Positions 1 to 10,681 are shown, counted from the stretch's first letter. The stretch is 64,000 bases of DNA from Epiperipatus broadwayi (GCA_028023455.1 JAQFVV010000055.1:4868030-4932029); one strand, 5' to 3'. The notes: generated by a model from the letters alone, not told the origin. Translations and numbers: made by a program.

Positions 1-60
1 TTTTCAACTTTCACCTAGCCAGGATTGAACTCAACACATTTGATTAAAGTTTGCTAAACT
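1..60 (-). repeat. tRNA-like SINE fragment
   Basis: Read on the minus strand, positions 36-18 give a Pol III B-box-like stretch (GAGTTCAATCCTGG). The rest of the element is cut off by the window edge, so family and length are unknown. Confidence 0.35.
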
Positions 61-744
61 AATTTTAAACATTAAATTATCTATTAAAATATCGGTAAAT
101 ATCATACGTATTTTCTTTTCAATAATCCAAAACCTGATTACAGTTGTCTATTTTTATACTTAAATTTAAATGCACACACACACCTGTATGTGTAATGTGC
201 ATTTTATTTAAAGGTAAGTTAAATTACAAGATACATTATCAAGATCTAACAACAAAATAGAGACCTTCCTGGTGTTTGTCACTACTTACTATTTTAGTTA
301 ATACAGTATTTATATATACAAATCACAATTAACTGGGAATTATTATAATCAACTTATTAAGCTAGGAAAGTAAATCACTCTGAAATTTTAATTTTTGTAT
401 TTTTATTAATTTTTAAATGCCAAACTATAAGTCCGCCTAACATAATTATTGACACCCTGTAATACATCCTTTTATTTAATTAACCTTTGAATTTATTAAT
501 GTGAAAAGTATTTCCATCTGTTTTTTATTTACATTGTTGCTAACTCAAGTAGCTGGTAATTTCCTAGAAACTAGCCGAGTGCAGAAAATAAATGCATCGT
601 ATTATCTCTTTGACTATTCAATAAGTATAACTATAATTCTCTTGTCCTGTAGTCATGATAATTATCAGCAAATCGTAATTATATTTTCATTTGAAAAAAA
701 AAAAACACTCATTGATCATCTATCTGACGCATTCACAGATACGT
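61..744. other. AT-rich non-coding, nothing recognised
   Basis: Strongly AT-rich sequence with a short CA/TG microsatellite near 172-192. The small ORF at 501-746 is low-complexity and has no recognisable domain, so I do not call a gene. Confidence 0.5.
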
Positions 745-1045
745 AAATATATATTACAATTTTATTTACAAGTGTCAAATTGTTCATACACACAACTTTG
801 ACTTCAGTCACTTCAGATTAATACAATAATGATTACTAATAATCTTTTATTAAAGTAGAGATTATCCCTAGTTAAGTTATAAAATTTAAACTTCACTCAA
901 AGAGTAATTAAAATATATAATAAATAGTGGAATAATCTCTTTTTTTCCTCATGGGTACTATCTTTTAAGATATATTTAAAACTCATTGCATCTCAAATTT
1001 TTGAAACATTAATAAAGACAGCTGGAAAAGACTTGTACTCTAGCC
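745..1045 (+). repeat. interspersed repeat R1, copy 1
   Basis: Shares long blocks with 2538-2705 and 5760-6180. A block with AAGTGTCAAA is followed about 20 bases later by CTTTGACT, then TACAATAATGATTACTAAT, and a later block ending AATAAAGACA. GTGTCAAA and TTTGACAC are complementary, so each copy can form a small hairpin. No ORF; family unknown. Confidence 0.6.
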
Positions 1046-1595
1046 AATAGTGTGTGTTTGATCACCTAAACTATTGGCATGAATGTTGTTTGCCTCTCAG
1101 TAATTATAATGCCACAAACAAGTTTATCCACACACGAATATATATGTTTCTATACAATACTATTGATATTAAAATGAGAATTTTTGTTTAAAATTAAAGC
1201 TTGTTGATAATAATTAGCGGATGCCTGGTTGTCATAATGTTTATTCTAGTTTAATACATAAAGAGATCTGTTTTAAAGCTGGGGACTTAACCACAATGCT
1301 TGCTCAGATTACAGAATTGATTTATTCTTATCAACCACATATTAACCCACTCATATTGTAAGCAAAAACATGAAGGCTATCACCCAATCGCTACAACTAA
1401 AGGTAATTGTTAGATTATTCATGGCAGAAAACTCCAGTGTAACTTGAATAGAAAGCAAGCTTAGTAGCTAGATACTTTCTTTAGGTTTTAATAGCAGCAT
1501 ACATATAATTTTTTTGGTTAATCAATCTTGGACATATTGTTAGGGTGTTCATTTGCCTTGCAACTATGTAATTTTTTTATATTGTAATTATTCAT
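1046..1595. other. AT-rich non-coding, nothing recognised
   Basis: No ORF, RNA gene or repeat boundary could be supported here. Confidence 0.4.
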
Positions 1596-2468
1596 ACTAT
1601 ACCATCTGGTGCCCATTGATTACTCAGGCTTACCATAGATGGTTCTAGAATAGGGAGAAGGGAACTAACTGCTCTTGGAAGCATGTGGGAGATATTATAG
1701 CACTATACCATCTGATATCCATTGATAACTCAGGCTTACAGTAGATGGCTCTAGAGTAGAATGAAGAGAACTCTTGGAAGCATATGAGTGATATTATAGT
1801 AGTGTACCATCCAGTAACCATTGATTACTCAGGCTCACAGTAGATGGCTCTGGAATTGAATAAGAGAACTGTTCTTGGAAATATGAATGATATTATAGTA
1901 TTATACCATCTGGTGCCCATTGATTACTCAGGCTTACCATAAATGGCTCTAGAATAGGGAAAAGGGAACTGTTCTTGGAAGCATATGGGATAAAATCTAA
2001 CTCAGGTTTACAGTAGATGACTCTAGAGTAGAATGAAGAGAACTCTTGGAAGCATATGAGTGATATTATAGTAGTGCACCATCCAGTAAACATTGATTAC
2101 TCAGGCTCACAGTAGATGGCTCTAAAGCTGGGTGAAGATTACTGTTCTTGGAAATATATGAGTAATATTATAGTATTGTACTATCTGTTGTCCATTGATT
2201 ACTCAGGCTTACAGTAAATGGTCAGAAGAATGAAAAGAACTTATCTAGGAAGCAGCTGCATATTACAGTTTTATATCAATTGGTATCCTGATTGCTCAAA
2301 AGTGTTCTTGAAAGCATGTGATATCTTATAGCATTTTACTATATGACACCCATTGATTTCTTAGGTGTGCAATAGATGGATCTAGAATAGGGTGAAGAGA
2401 ATTTCAGATATATACGAGTGATATTATTACACTATACTATCTTGTGTCTATTAATTACTCAGGCTTAT
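1596..2468 (+). repeat. tandem array of about ten ~100-bp units
   Basis: The phrase CCATTGATTACTCAGGCT recurs at about 1613, 1719, 1818, 1917, 2090, 2192, 2350 and 2448, with damaged units near 1995 and 2287, giving a period of about 99-106 bp. Each unit continues with AGATGGCTCTAGA, a GAAGAGAACT block, CTTGGAAGCATATG and GATATTATAG. Units have diverged and one is partly deleted, so the array is old. The same unit occurs on the opposite strand at 61080-61545, there joined to hammerhead-like units. The ORF on the minus strand across units 1893-2093 is only a by-product of the repeat. Confidence 0.85.
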
Positions 2469-2537
2469 TCGGTATTTATTATGTGAAAACTTGTTATATA
2501 AGCAATATAAATTTAAGTCGATAAGTTTTTGAATATA

Positions 2538-2705
2538 TAAATAAATAAATTATTACATTTTGGTTTACAAGTGTCAAACTTTTAACACTCACAAGTTTTG
2601 ACATGATTCATTCTAGATAAATACAATAATGATTATCACTAACCATTTATTAAACTAAAGATTATCTCTAACTCCGATACAAACTTTTAACTGAGTTAAA
2701 GATTT
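2538..2705 (+). repeat. interspersed repeat R1, copy 2
   Basis: Same order of blocks as 745-1045: AAGTGTCAAAC, TTTTGACATGATTCA, AATACAATAATGATTA, and AAAGATTATCTCTAA. No coding potential. Confidence 0.6.
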
Positions 2706-3084
2706 TTTTTAAAAATTAAATACACACATGGAGTCATTTCCCTTTTTAAATAATGTTAATATTATTTATTAAAAAAAAAATTCACTAATATAATTGTTTT
2801 AAAAAATATATAAATTTATTTAATTGTTATATACTAGATAAATGGTCTATGAACAAAATGTTAGGTAGTTGTAGAATAAATTTAACATTGTAATTTTCGT
2901 AAATGGCTTCAAAAACAAGTAGTTAAAAAGATACTACTTAAAATAACATAAAAGAAAAAAAAAGTGAATTGTTTGTTTGAAATTAAACACTTTCGGAATA
3001 ATAGAATTACATTCAAGTATGTTCACTCTTTATTCATAATTATATGCTTTCATAATTTTAATATCTGAATAATATCCGAATAAT
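2706..3084. other. AT-rich non-coding, nothing recognised
   Basis: A-rich and T-rich runs only; no supported feature. Confidence 0.4.
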
Positions 3085-3215
3085 GTTCTGCATGGTTTAT
3101 TGCAGTGGCGGGCTCTGGAGTATAAGATTCTTGGATTGATTCCAATTTTGGCATTTCCATTACTCAAATCTCTTACGAACTCCCAAGCAATAAAGACATT
3201 TGATTATTTATTTAT
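3085..3215 (+). repeat. SINE-like repeat family C
   Basis: Member of an abundant ~110-130 bp family: a GCAGTGG head, a CTCTGGAGT block, a CATTTCC block, CTCTTACGAACTCCCAAGC and an AATAAA(G/C)CATTTGATTATT tail. In better copies (56855-56975) GGTGCTCGAACTT resembles a Pol III B box. The tRNA origin is inferred. Confidence 0.55.
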
Positions 3216-3306
3216 CTGAATAATTACAAATACTGAATTAAGTACAGTTTGTAGTATTTAACTACATTTCATTTTTTTTCATTTTCTTTGGTCTAATGAA
3301 ATCGTA

Positions 3307-3420
3307 GAAGTCAGGCGTTGTTAGCTGAGAGGTCAGCGCAGATGTATTGTAAGCAAATAGTTGCTTGCAGAGTTAGTTGTTGGGGTTCGCTTCCCAGCCG
3401 ATTTTATGACATAAAAAAAA
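3307..3420 (+). mobile_element. tRNA-derived mini-SINE, family V, with TSD
   Basis: Type II tRNA-like body: GCTGAGAGGTCAGCGC resembles an A box and GGGGTTCGCTTCCCAGCC a B box. The end is TTTTATGACAT plus poly(A). Flanks 3295-3306 and 3421-3432 (AATGAAATC g/a TA) form a 12-bp target-site duplication with one mismatch, showing L1-type retroposition. Other copies are at 40711-40808 and 59753-59858. Confidence 0.85.
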
Positions 3421-3432
3421 AATGAAATCATA

Positions 3433-4416
3433 AAATAAAATAGCATAATATGATTGAGGCTCAAATGGCTATATTTTGTGTTTAAGATCACATGACTTTT
3501 TGAACATCTAATCATTTGATTGGTCAATCATTATTTTTTAGAATAGTGAAAGTCGCACACTTTAAAATATTGTTTTTTTACGTAATGTTTAATTTATGAC
3601 GTGTTTGCATTATTGAATAGATAGTTATTGAAAAAGTGTACATCTTTTTAAAAAAATAAATACTTCTATTAAAACTTTTGTTTCAAAATGATGCATTATG
3701 GGTAGTAATATGGTAATTACTATCATCACCAGAAAACAATATTGCGGAGAGCACATAAGTCACAATCATTACATTTGCGCACAACAAACAACTTTTTTAT
3801 TAGTATAATGAGGGTGCTTATGGTTTGAAAAATAAAATAAAAAGCTAAGACAATCTTCAATCAAAAATGTATTTTTAAAAAAGTGCACATTACAAGTATA
3901 GGCATTTCTTTATTTCCATGGAGATCTTTTCTGACACATTTTTTCATGGGCTGTATTTTTTTTTAGGTACATGCATGCTCAAAGTTAGCGATAATGCAGA
4001 AAATGGAAATATTTTTTTAATCAAGTCAAAATAATCACAATGATATCTCAGAACATCCTTCACTTAAATATGGGCATACAGATAATTGCTATTGGCTAGA
4101 AGATAAATAACCAAGATTTTTATAATGTATCCATTAAATTCCAGTCCTAAAGGATGATTATTGATTTGATATTGTTATATTTGTAACTTGTTATTATTAG
4201 TATAACTACTTATTTTTATTAAATGTTGATGCTCCCATGCTCCTTTTATATTGAGGGATAATGATGATTTCCCCCTATTTCTTCCATATTTATCCCTTTC
4301 ACTCTAGTCTCAATGCATTTCCAAAATTTTTTTAATAAGCAGTGCTCATATTCTGTTATGTTTTACACATTTAATTGACGAGGTAAAAGAATTGATAAAT
4401 ACCTATCATCTTCAAG
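3433..4416. other. non-coding, nothing recognised
   Basis: AT-rich sequence with short homopolymer runs. No exon with splice sites and no repeat boundary could be supported. Confidence 0.4.
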
Positions 4417-4428
4417 AATACAAAACCT

Positions 4429-4526
4429 GTCAAACATTGGTGGTCTAGTGGTTAGCATAGCTGCCTTCCAAGCAGCTGGCCCGGGTTCGCTTCCCGGTCA
4501 ACGCATTTGACACATGAAAAAAAAAA
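4429..4526 (+). mobile_element. tRNA-Gly-derived mini-SINE, family G, with TSD
   Basis: The body is almost a complete tRNA-Gly: CATTGGTGGTCTAGTGG, anticodon arm CTGCCTTCCAAGCAG with a TCC anticodon-like triplet, and B box GGGTTCGCTTCCCGG. The leader GTCAAA and trailer TTTGACAC can pair and extend the acceptor stem. The poly(A) tail is followed by a 12-bp TSD, AATACAAAACCT, at 4417-4428 and 4527-4538. The TSD and poly(A) make a retroposed SINE far more likely than a working tRNA gene. A second copy is at 44446-44543. Confidence 0.9.
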
Positions 4527-4539
4527 AATACAAAACCTC

Positions 4540-5217
4540 AAATAAAACCCAACAAAGTCTTTGAAGGGAATAAAATAGGTGTTTTTGTAATTGGATATAT
4601 AAATTATATTAAAAGAAAGTTACCTAGTAGCATAAATGCTTCTTGTCAGTAAAAGGTAAAAGGTTTCTCTTGAGCTTACTACAGAAGGCACTGCATTTGT
4701 ATAAATATTCTCCAAGTATATCTCAAAGGGCTTCTCTGATCAAAAACTCTAACAGTGCAGATTTTCACTTACAATTTAAAAGTAAAAAAAAATGTATATT
4801 ATGTAAAAAAAATACTTAGAGTCTTTCTTATATATATATATATTAACTATGCACATTTACACAAATGTGACTCGTTCTGTTTGATACCATAAGATACGAA
4901 AAATTGGTACTTTGGTTGAGTTTTACGCAGTTCTCATTTTTTGAGTTACCTGTCTTTCCGTTTTTTTTTAATCATATTATGATTATATAATATCTTTCAT
5001 AGTTTAAGCATTTTACATGGTTTATTAACATGAATTTTATATATTATTTTCTAAACTTGAAAGCTATCAGCGTGGATGTCCTTCAATTTTTACATGTGGC
5101 AGGACCAGTAAAAAAACATCCCATGACTTTTTAATGCTTACATTTTTCATGTCTTCATGGGCAGTTGTTTACAGAGCCATCTGTCATAATCTTGCGACGG
5201 TTCTGCACAGTTTAAGT
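4540..5217. other. non-coding, nothing recognised
   Basis: AT-rich with a TA microsatellite near 4834-4846. No supported feature. Confidence 0.4.
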
Positions 5218-5410
5218 CACTGATAGAGTGATGGACTGAGGAGCTGAGTCCCTGAATAACAGCTTAATTTTGTCACTTCTGATGCTCATATATTCCTAGC
5301 AAAAAATCATTTGATTTTTAAAAATATAAAGTAGTAATATCATCCAATTAGTTTATTGAGTTTGCAATAGATGGCTCTGGGATAGAATGGGAAGATGACA
5401 CTTCTAAAGG
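5218..5410 (+). repeat. family C fragment followed by satellite-like fragment
   Basis: 5218-5310 matches family C (AGAGTGATGGACTGAG, GTCACTTCTGATGCTCA, AAAAAATCATTTG). 5338-5400 (TTTGCAATAGATGGCTCTGG, then GATAGAATGGGAAGA) matches one unit of the 1596-2468 array. Confidence 0.5.
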
Positions 5411-5759
5411 GTATGTGATAGTGCATTTGGTTTTTTAATACTTGCATATTTTTTATGTACTTAATATACTTTTTAGCATATCAAAAAATATATATTTAGA
5501 AACACAAATTACCATTTCTACATTTCAAATATAATGTTTGCAGATATTGAAATATATTAGTGATCCCTAATCTGCATTTAATCAAATGAATGTTCTCATT
5601 CAGATAAAGCCAACCAATTCTCCCAATTAAAATATATCATTACTATGTATTTTTTAAGGTGATTTACATATTTTTAGTTTCTAATCCAATGAAAAATGAC
5701 TGATGATTGTGAGAGTTGTGTCGTAAATAAGTGATTGTAGAAAAAAAAAAATTATATTT

Positions 5760-6180
5760 TTAAATATTGCAATTTAACTGCAAGTGTCAAAACTTTCTCT
5801 ACTCATAACTTTGACACCTTCCACTTCAGATAAATACATTAAGGGCTATTACTAATCATTTATTAGTCTAGAGATAATCCCTAATCCAGCTATAAAGTTT
5901 AAATCATTATCTTTACTACAAGTTAATTTACAAGTATCAAACTGTACTCATCACTTTGACACCATTCACATCAGATAAATATATTAAGGATTATTACTAA
6001 TCACTTACTAACTAAGAGATTCTCATATCATTCCTAAACTTTAAATCCAGTTAAAAATTAATATATTAGGGGTATTTTTATTATCTTTTTTTTTTTAGGC
6101 TACATTTAAAATTTTTATTTCACACATATTTTTGAAACATATGAATAAAGACACTTGAAAAAGGTTGTTAACTTCCAAGA
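5760..6180 (+). repeat. interspersed repeat R1, two copies in tandem
   Basis: Two copies of the R1 core follow each other (about 5765-5910 and 5915-6065). Each has AAGTRTCAAA, then CTTTGACACC, TCAGATAAATA and ATTACTAATCA. The second continues into the TTTTTGAAACAT...AATAAAGACA block also seen at 1005-1020. Confidence 0.65.
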
Positions 6181-7318
6181 TGTATTCCATGCTGAACCAG
6201 CACTCATCAGTTGGCTCAGGTCACAGTCACACATTTTCATTTATTCGATATTTATCACTGTTTATTTATTATAATTGTATCTATTAGTGTCAAACAATTG
6301 TTTATAGAGGTTATTGTATTGTTATTTATACTGCTTTTTTTCATTGGTCAAATCAAAACAAAAAATTGTTTATGCAAAAGAATCGCCTACATTTTTCACC
6401 AAATTTTGTAGAACTACGGGACAAATTTAAAAATAACTTTTCAGTGTGACATCTGCATATATGCCTAATTTGAAAGACCATTTGTTACATTCATATGTTG
6501 CGTAATAACTTCCTGTGATTTTTTTACAATAGATCAGATAGCTTCTCTTTGCTTTTGCACTTATATCTTATTCTGATTTTTTAAAAAGAAATTATGAATT
6601 TTGCACGATTATGGAAAGAATTTTCTTTTTTGTGATATTAATTTTAATGCTTTTCCTAAATTGAAGGTAAATATTACTTCATGTAAATAAAAAAAATGTA
6701 ACATGAAATGTCTAGGTTTTTACCTGCTAATTGTTTTATTTTAAGCATGAACATGGTTATTTGAAAGTCAATTCCCATGATGCTTTGCAATTTAATTGAT
6801 CAAATTTTAAACGAAAGTAGAATTTTGAGAGAGAAAAATATTTTTTTTCTCTTTAAAGTTAAGTTTAAAAGCTAATGTGATCTGCAGAAAAGTAAATAAA
6901 TATATATTAATACTTTAGCTTAAAAGATTAGCGAATAAAAATGATTTTATTTCTTTAAAAGATACTTGTGAAATGAAGCCATATTGATCTACTTTAAAGA
7001 TATTGGAAAAATCTATTAGTAAACTTAGGAATTGGGGGGGGGGGATAATCAGTAATATGTACAATGTATCTTTTTACAATTTTGTGTGTAATAGAATACG
7101 ACTGACAATCCTTTGATTAAAAAAATCCCCCAAAAAAGACAAAAAGTCTAAAATTAAAGAGTTGGAAGAGGTAATTGATACAATTGTATTTGAGATGTTC
7201 ATTCAGTTTGACCTTTGAACTGCCAGAGATCTCTTTATTATAAAGAAAGAAAAATTATTTAAATCCGAAAACTAAAAAATTTAACTGGAAATTAATATAA
7301 GTATATACATCTAAATAC
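6181..7318. other. non-coding, nothing recognised
   Basis: AT-rich, with a G-run near 7024-7034. ORF 6211-6411 is hydrophobic low-complexity sequence without supporting splice or family evidence. Confidence 0.4.
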
Positions 7319-7523
7319 CTTTAACAGCTTTATATATTTTTTCTATGAAGCTACTTTTTTTCCTGATATCTGGTGGAAGATTATGTGAACGAACAGGAAT
7401 CCGTTGCATAGAAACAGATTCAAATCTTCCAGTAATATTTTTCATGGTAATATTTAATTCGCTATCCAGTGGACACTTCTTCTCAAACAGAGGTATATCA
7501 TTCATCAATAGAATATGCTTGTG
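7319..7523 (-). CDS. candidate internal coding exon, unknown protein
   Basis: On the minus strand a pyrimidine-rich acceptor ending CTTCCTTAG precedes a 205-bp frame open throughout in phase 0. It ends at donor AAAG|GTATTT in phase 1. The 68 codons give a mixed, globular-looking peptide (for example GRFESVSMQRIPVRSHNLP, then KSSFIEKIYKAV) rather than the lysine/phenylalanine-rich junk typical of chance ORFs here. I do not recognise the family. The exon at 38182-38279 ends in phase 0, so the two could join directly across a ~30.7-kb intron. Transposon coding sequence is the main alternative. Confidence 0.4.
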
Positions 7524-7539
7524 CTAAGGAAGATGTCCA

Positions 7540-8125
7540 TAAGGGTTTGCATCACTACTACTATTTTAACCAATGCAAGCAAACTTTTCAAGGAGGTAAA
7601 TCAGACTTAACCAATATCTATTTGAGATTCCTTTCAAACAATATCCCCTTTCTGGATGTTCAACCAAGAAACTGTGATCTAGGAATTAAGACATAAAAAA
7701 TGAAATTCTTAACTAAGCTCCAAGCAAATTTCTTTTATTGGATCCAACAATAAAGCCAAGGGGATTTGATGTTCCTAAGTACAACTAGAGTCTTGTCATT
7801 TGACTCAGAAAAATCCATGTTGTTTGTCTCATCTGTTTTATAAATGGAATTTATCAGCCTCTGATCTATGTAGATGGGATCAAATATAAACTATGAACCA
7901 TTTAATTAATGACCGTCAAGTCTCTGGCTATAGTCACAGAATTGAAAGATTTAATAAAGCCACTAATGATTCTTTCCCCCAAGCTAAATCTTTGCAGGTT
8001 CCTTTATGCTATTTTATCACTTGTTAAGATTTTATTTTGAATCTATGAATGCAAGAAATAATTCAAAAGTAATTAAAAAAAGTCGTAAAGGATATGAAAA
8101 AAAGAAAACTTCAGTCCATGATAAA
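7540..8125 (+). pseudogene. Penelope-like element C-terminal remnant
   Basis: Plus-strand reading gives FLSNNIPFLDV near 7625-7665, resembling the FLDL block near the end of Penelope-like reverse transcriptases. Further on there is a decayed stretch with spaced cysteines and an LNxRxNGHR-like segment (7780-8000) as expected for a linked GIY-YIG endonuclease. Several stops and frame changes break it. It lies directly before an inverted-repeat element carrying hammerhead-like motifs, which is where a Penelope terminal repeat would lie. Assignment rests on motif resemblance only. Confidence 0.35.
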
Positions 8126-8175
8126 ATTATCTCTATATTCTTTATTATTTTTTATAATGCTTTTTTACAACCCAC

Positions 8176-8216
8176 TAGACAGTTTCGATTGTCCCAGCCA
8201 TCTTCTTCAGAACTAT
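8176..8216 (-). ncRNA. hammerhead-like ribozyme motif, family B
   Basis: Minus strand: CTGAAGA (hammerhead core CUGANGA), one A, an imperfect stem II, then GAAAC and TGTC. A two-pair helix III (AC with GU, one-base loop) places the predicted cleavage after GTC. Stem II has mismatches compared with the perfect copy at 35171-35207. Activity is not shown by sequence alone. Confidence 0.5.
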
Positions 8217-8348
8217 AACAAACAATACAAATATTCATGAATATATAATTTTACATTTTATATATATATATTCTATCATAATTATTAATTATATACATAT
8301 GCTCATGTATATTTGTATTTATGTATTTACATTGTGTTTGTTATAGTT

Positions 8349-8383
8349 CTGAAGAAGATTGCTGAAGCAATTTAAACTGTCTC
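8349..8383 (+). ncRNA. degenerate hammerhead-like motif, family B
   Basis: CTGAAGA, A, stem II GATTGC/GCAATT around loop TGAA, then TAAAC in place of GAAAC, and TGTC. The changed conserved G suggests an inactive copy. Confidence 0.4.
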
Positions 8384-8400
8384 AGTGGCTTCTATTTCAA

Positions 8401-9171
8401 ATATTAATGTAATTTAATAAATATTTTTTAAACATTTATTCTTTCTACCAATCATTTTTATGTTGGTTACAATTTGCGAAACAACATGCAAAAATGGTGC
8501 AACTTTTATTACAGTATCAAAATTTCTGCCGTATATGCATGCAATGCAAAATTTTGTCATAATCAAGTAAATATAAGAAGTGAATTTAAATATATTTATT
8601 TTTAACTTAATTAATTTGAATATTTACCAATAAGTTACATTTAAATTACTCATTTTTAAGTATTTCCTTTTTTATTGTTATAATTGGATATAGTTTTTGG
8701 AAATTTCACCCCGTTTTAGAAAATTTCCAAATACAAAATATATTAAAAACCAAATGTTTGGAAAAACATTATTCAAATTGTAATACCAAAGTGGAAAATG
8801 TGGTAGTAATATAAATTATTAAATGGATATTACTAATCAAATCAACATCCAACATGTTAAAATGGCAGAAAGTAATATTCAGTAGTCCATCTTAGAATCC
8901 ATCATTTAACAATTGCTGCACTTTATAAATGTAATTGAGTAATTAGTTGTTCAGAGAGCATATGATGTTTGAGCACAATGATTAATTCTAAATTCGATGA
9001 TCTTTAATTCTTGAAACTCATTATACATCTGCATTATACTGCACTGGAGAATTGCTATGATAATTATGATTAAATTCCCTAAAGTCGTAACAGCAAACAC
9101 ATAGGTAAAATTTAGTGTACTAAAGCATAAGAAAACTATTTAAAATCAAAATGATAGTTGTTATCAAATGT
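8401..9171. other. non-coding, nothing recognised
   Basis: AT-rich sequence without a supported gene or repeat. Confidence 0.4.
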
Positions 9172-9895
9172 CATAAATAATATTTAATTTACAAAGCACA
9201 AACAGTATTTGAAATTAAACTGAGAGACTGCAAACCTCTCACGCCTATTAGCCAATCAGGTGTTATTAATAGTGATCAAATTGTAAATACAAGATGGGGA
9301 ATTTAACAAGAAGAGGGCATCCACCCTCCTCTTTACTTGTCTTTCTATATATCCAAGCCAGTCTGAAGTACTTACATTTGAAAGTGTGAATCTTCAAACA
9401 TATTCACATTTAATTCACTGAGTTTAAATTACAAACATATAGCATGAAATCCTACGATTTACTATGCAGTAGTTTTTAGATGTTATAACCCACAGTAACA
9501 TATGTAAATAATATTTAATTTACAAAGTGCAAACAGTATTTGAAATTAAACTGTGAGACTGCAAACCTCTCGTGCCCATTAGCCAATCAGGTGTTATAGC
9601 GATCAAATCGTAAATACAAGACAGAGAATTTAACAAGAAGAGGACGTCCACCCTCCTCTTTACTTGTCTTTCTATATATCAGTGAATTAAATGTGAATAT
9701 GTTTGAAGATCACTTTCAAATCTAAGTACTTCAGACTGGCTTGGATATATAGAAAGACAAGTAAAGAGGAGGGTGGACACCCTCTTCTTGTTAAATTCTC
9801 TGTCTTGTATTTACGATTTGATCGCTATTAATAACACCTGATTGGCTAATGGGCGCGAGAGGTTTGCAGTCTCTCAGTTTAGTTTCAAGTATCAT
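9172..9895. repeat. duplicated foldback element with CCAAT-containing arms
   Basis: An arm starting ACTGAGAGACTGCAAACCTC, with ATTAGCCAATCAGGTGTTA and CCACCCTCCTCTTTACTTGT, occurs at about 9216-9350 (plus), 9549-9682 (plus) and 9730-9885 (inverted). The second and third form a palindrome around a ~60-bp loop, and the loop sequence also follows the first arm. Flanks are duplicated too (TAAATAATATTTAATTTAC at 9174 and 9505, period 331). The arm contains two local hairpins (GAGAG/CTCTC and GAGGGTG/CACCCTC). No ORF. It looks like a foldback DNA element that was segmentally duplicated. Confidence 0.75.
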
Positions 9896-10139
9896 AACAA
9901 AAATGAAATCATAGAGTTCTGATTGAAAGTTATTCTTTCTAAAAACCTACTGTTTTTCTGTAATATATAGATAAGTGAATGATAACATTCAACTCTTAAG
10001 CCATCAACAATCTCAACCTGTAGTCAAGGCAACCTCCTTTAACAATAAAGGATACCACCTTTATTTATGGTGTGATATATTTATAGATACACTAAAGATT
10101 GCAACTTGACCAAGGAGTGTGAGATTAATAATGCAAAGA

Positions 10140-10681
10140 TGTGATATGTTGGACTATTTCCATTATTTATGAGTGAATGTTGAATGTATAGAAAATTTTA
10201 AACTTTATTTAAACTTTCCAAATACAAACAACTTGTTAGTAATAACACACAAATAGACAATACAGGTTAGTAATTACACAACATTTCGAGTAGTAGTATT
10301 CTCCACTCTTCTTGAGGTGTTGCTGGCCTTATGCACAGTGACAATATTCGCTTAGAAGTTGAACTCTCACCTCTAGATTTTTGAATATTGAATTTAAGGC
10401 AAATGCTCTACCAACTGAGCTATTCTGTCAAAGGCAACATATAGTCATTGTGCATATAGGTCAGCAACACCCGAAGAAGAGTGAAGAATACTACTACTCA
10501 AAATGTTGTGTAATTACTAACCTGTATTGTCTATTTGTGTGTTATTACTAACAAGTTGTTTGTATTTGGAAAGTTTAAATAAAGTTTAAAATTTTCTATA
10601 CATTCAACATTCACTCATAAATGATGGAAATAGTCCAACATATCACATCTTATAATATACCATCATTACAAACCTTCAGAC
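10140..10681. mobile_element. 542-bp palindromic retroelement-like unit with 14-bp TSD
   Basis: Near-identical inverted arms of about 205 bp (10140-10343 and 10443-10650) surround a ~100-bp loop holding a tRNA-like sequence. The right arm is followed by a ~30-bp tail. TAATAATGCAAAGA flanks the whole at 10126-10139 and 10682-10695. A long TSD plus a one-sided tail is the arrangement described for some Penelope-like elements with inverted terminal repeats. Each arm contains a hammerhead-like string (GAAGAAGAGT, then ACTC and (G/A)AAATGTTGTG). High arm identity points to a recent event. A diverged relative is at 20790-21200. Confidence 0.7.
10365..10440 (-). other. tRNA-like sequence in the loop of the palindrome
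   Basis: Minus strand: ATAGCTCAGTTGGTAGAGCA is a strong tRNA D-arm/A box, and GAGAGTTCAACTTC further on resembles a B box. The anticodon arm and T arm do not fold cleanly, so this is a tRNA relic or an internal Pol III promoter rather than a tRNA gene. Confidence 0.55.

Larger units (their letters stand above)
8130..8400. mobile_element. inverted-repeat element with hammerhead-like arms (family B)
   Basis: The left arm (8133-8240, CTTTATTATTTTTTATAATG, then ACAACCCACTAGACAGTTTCG) and right arm (8336-8395) are inverted around an AT-rich centre with ATATAT runs. The left arm matches 35124-35215 closely. The right arm is cut off after AACTGTCTCAGTGGCTTC. Each arm carries a family B hammerhead-like motif on its outward strand. 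Confidence 0.65.

Noticed and set aside
4440-4505. Functional tRNA-Gly gene
   Set aside because: Poly(A) tail and perfect 12-bp target-site duplication show a retroposed SINE; acceptor bases differ from a normal tRNA end.
7024-7034. G-run as a regulatory G-quadruplex
   Set aside because: Single run of G; four separated runs are needed and are absent.
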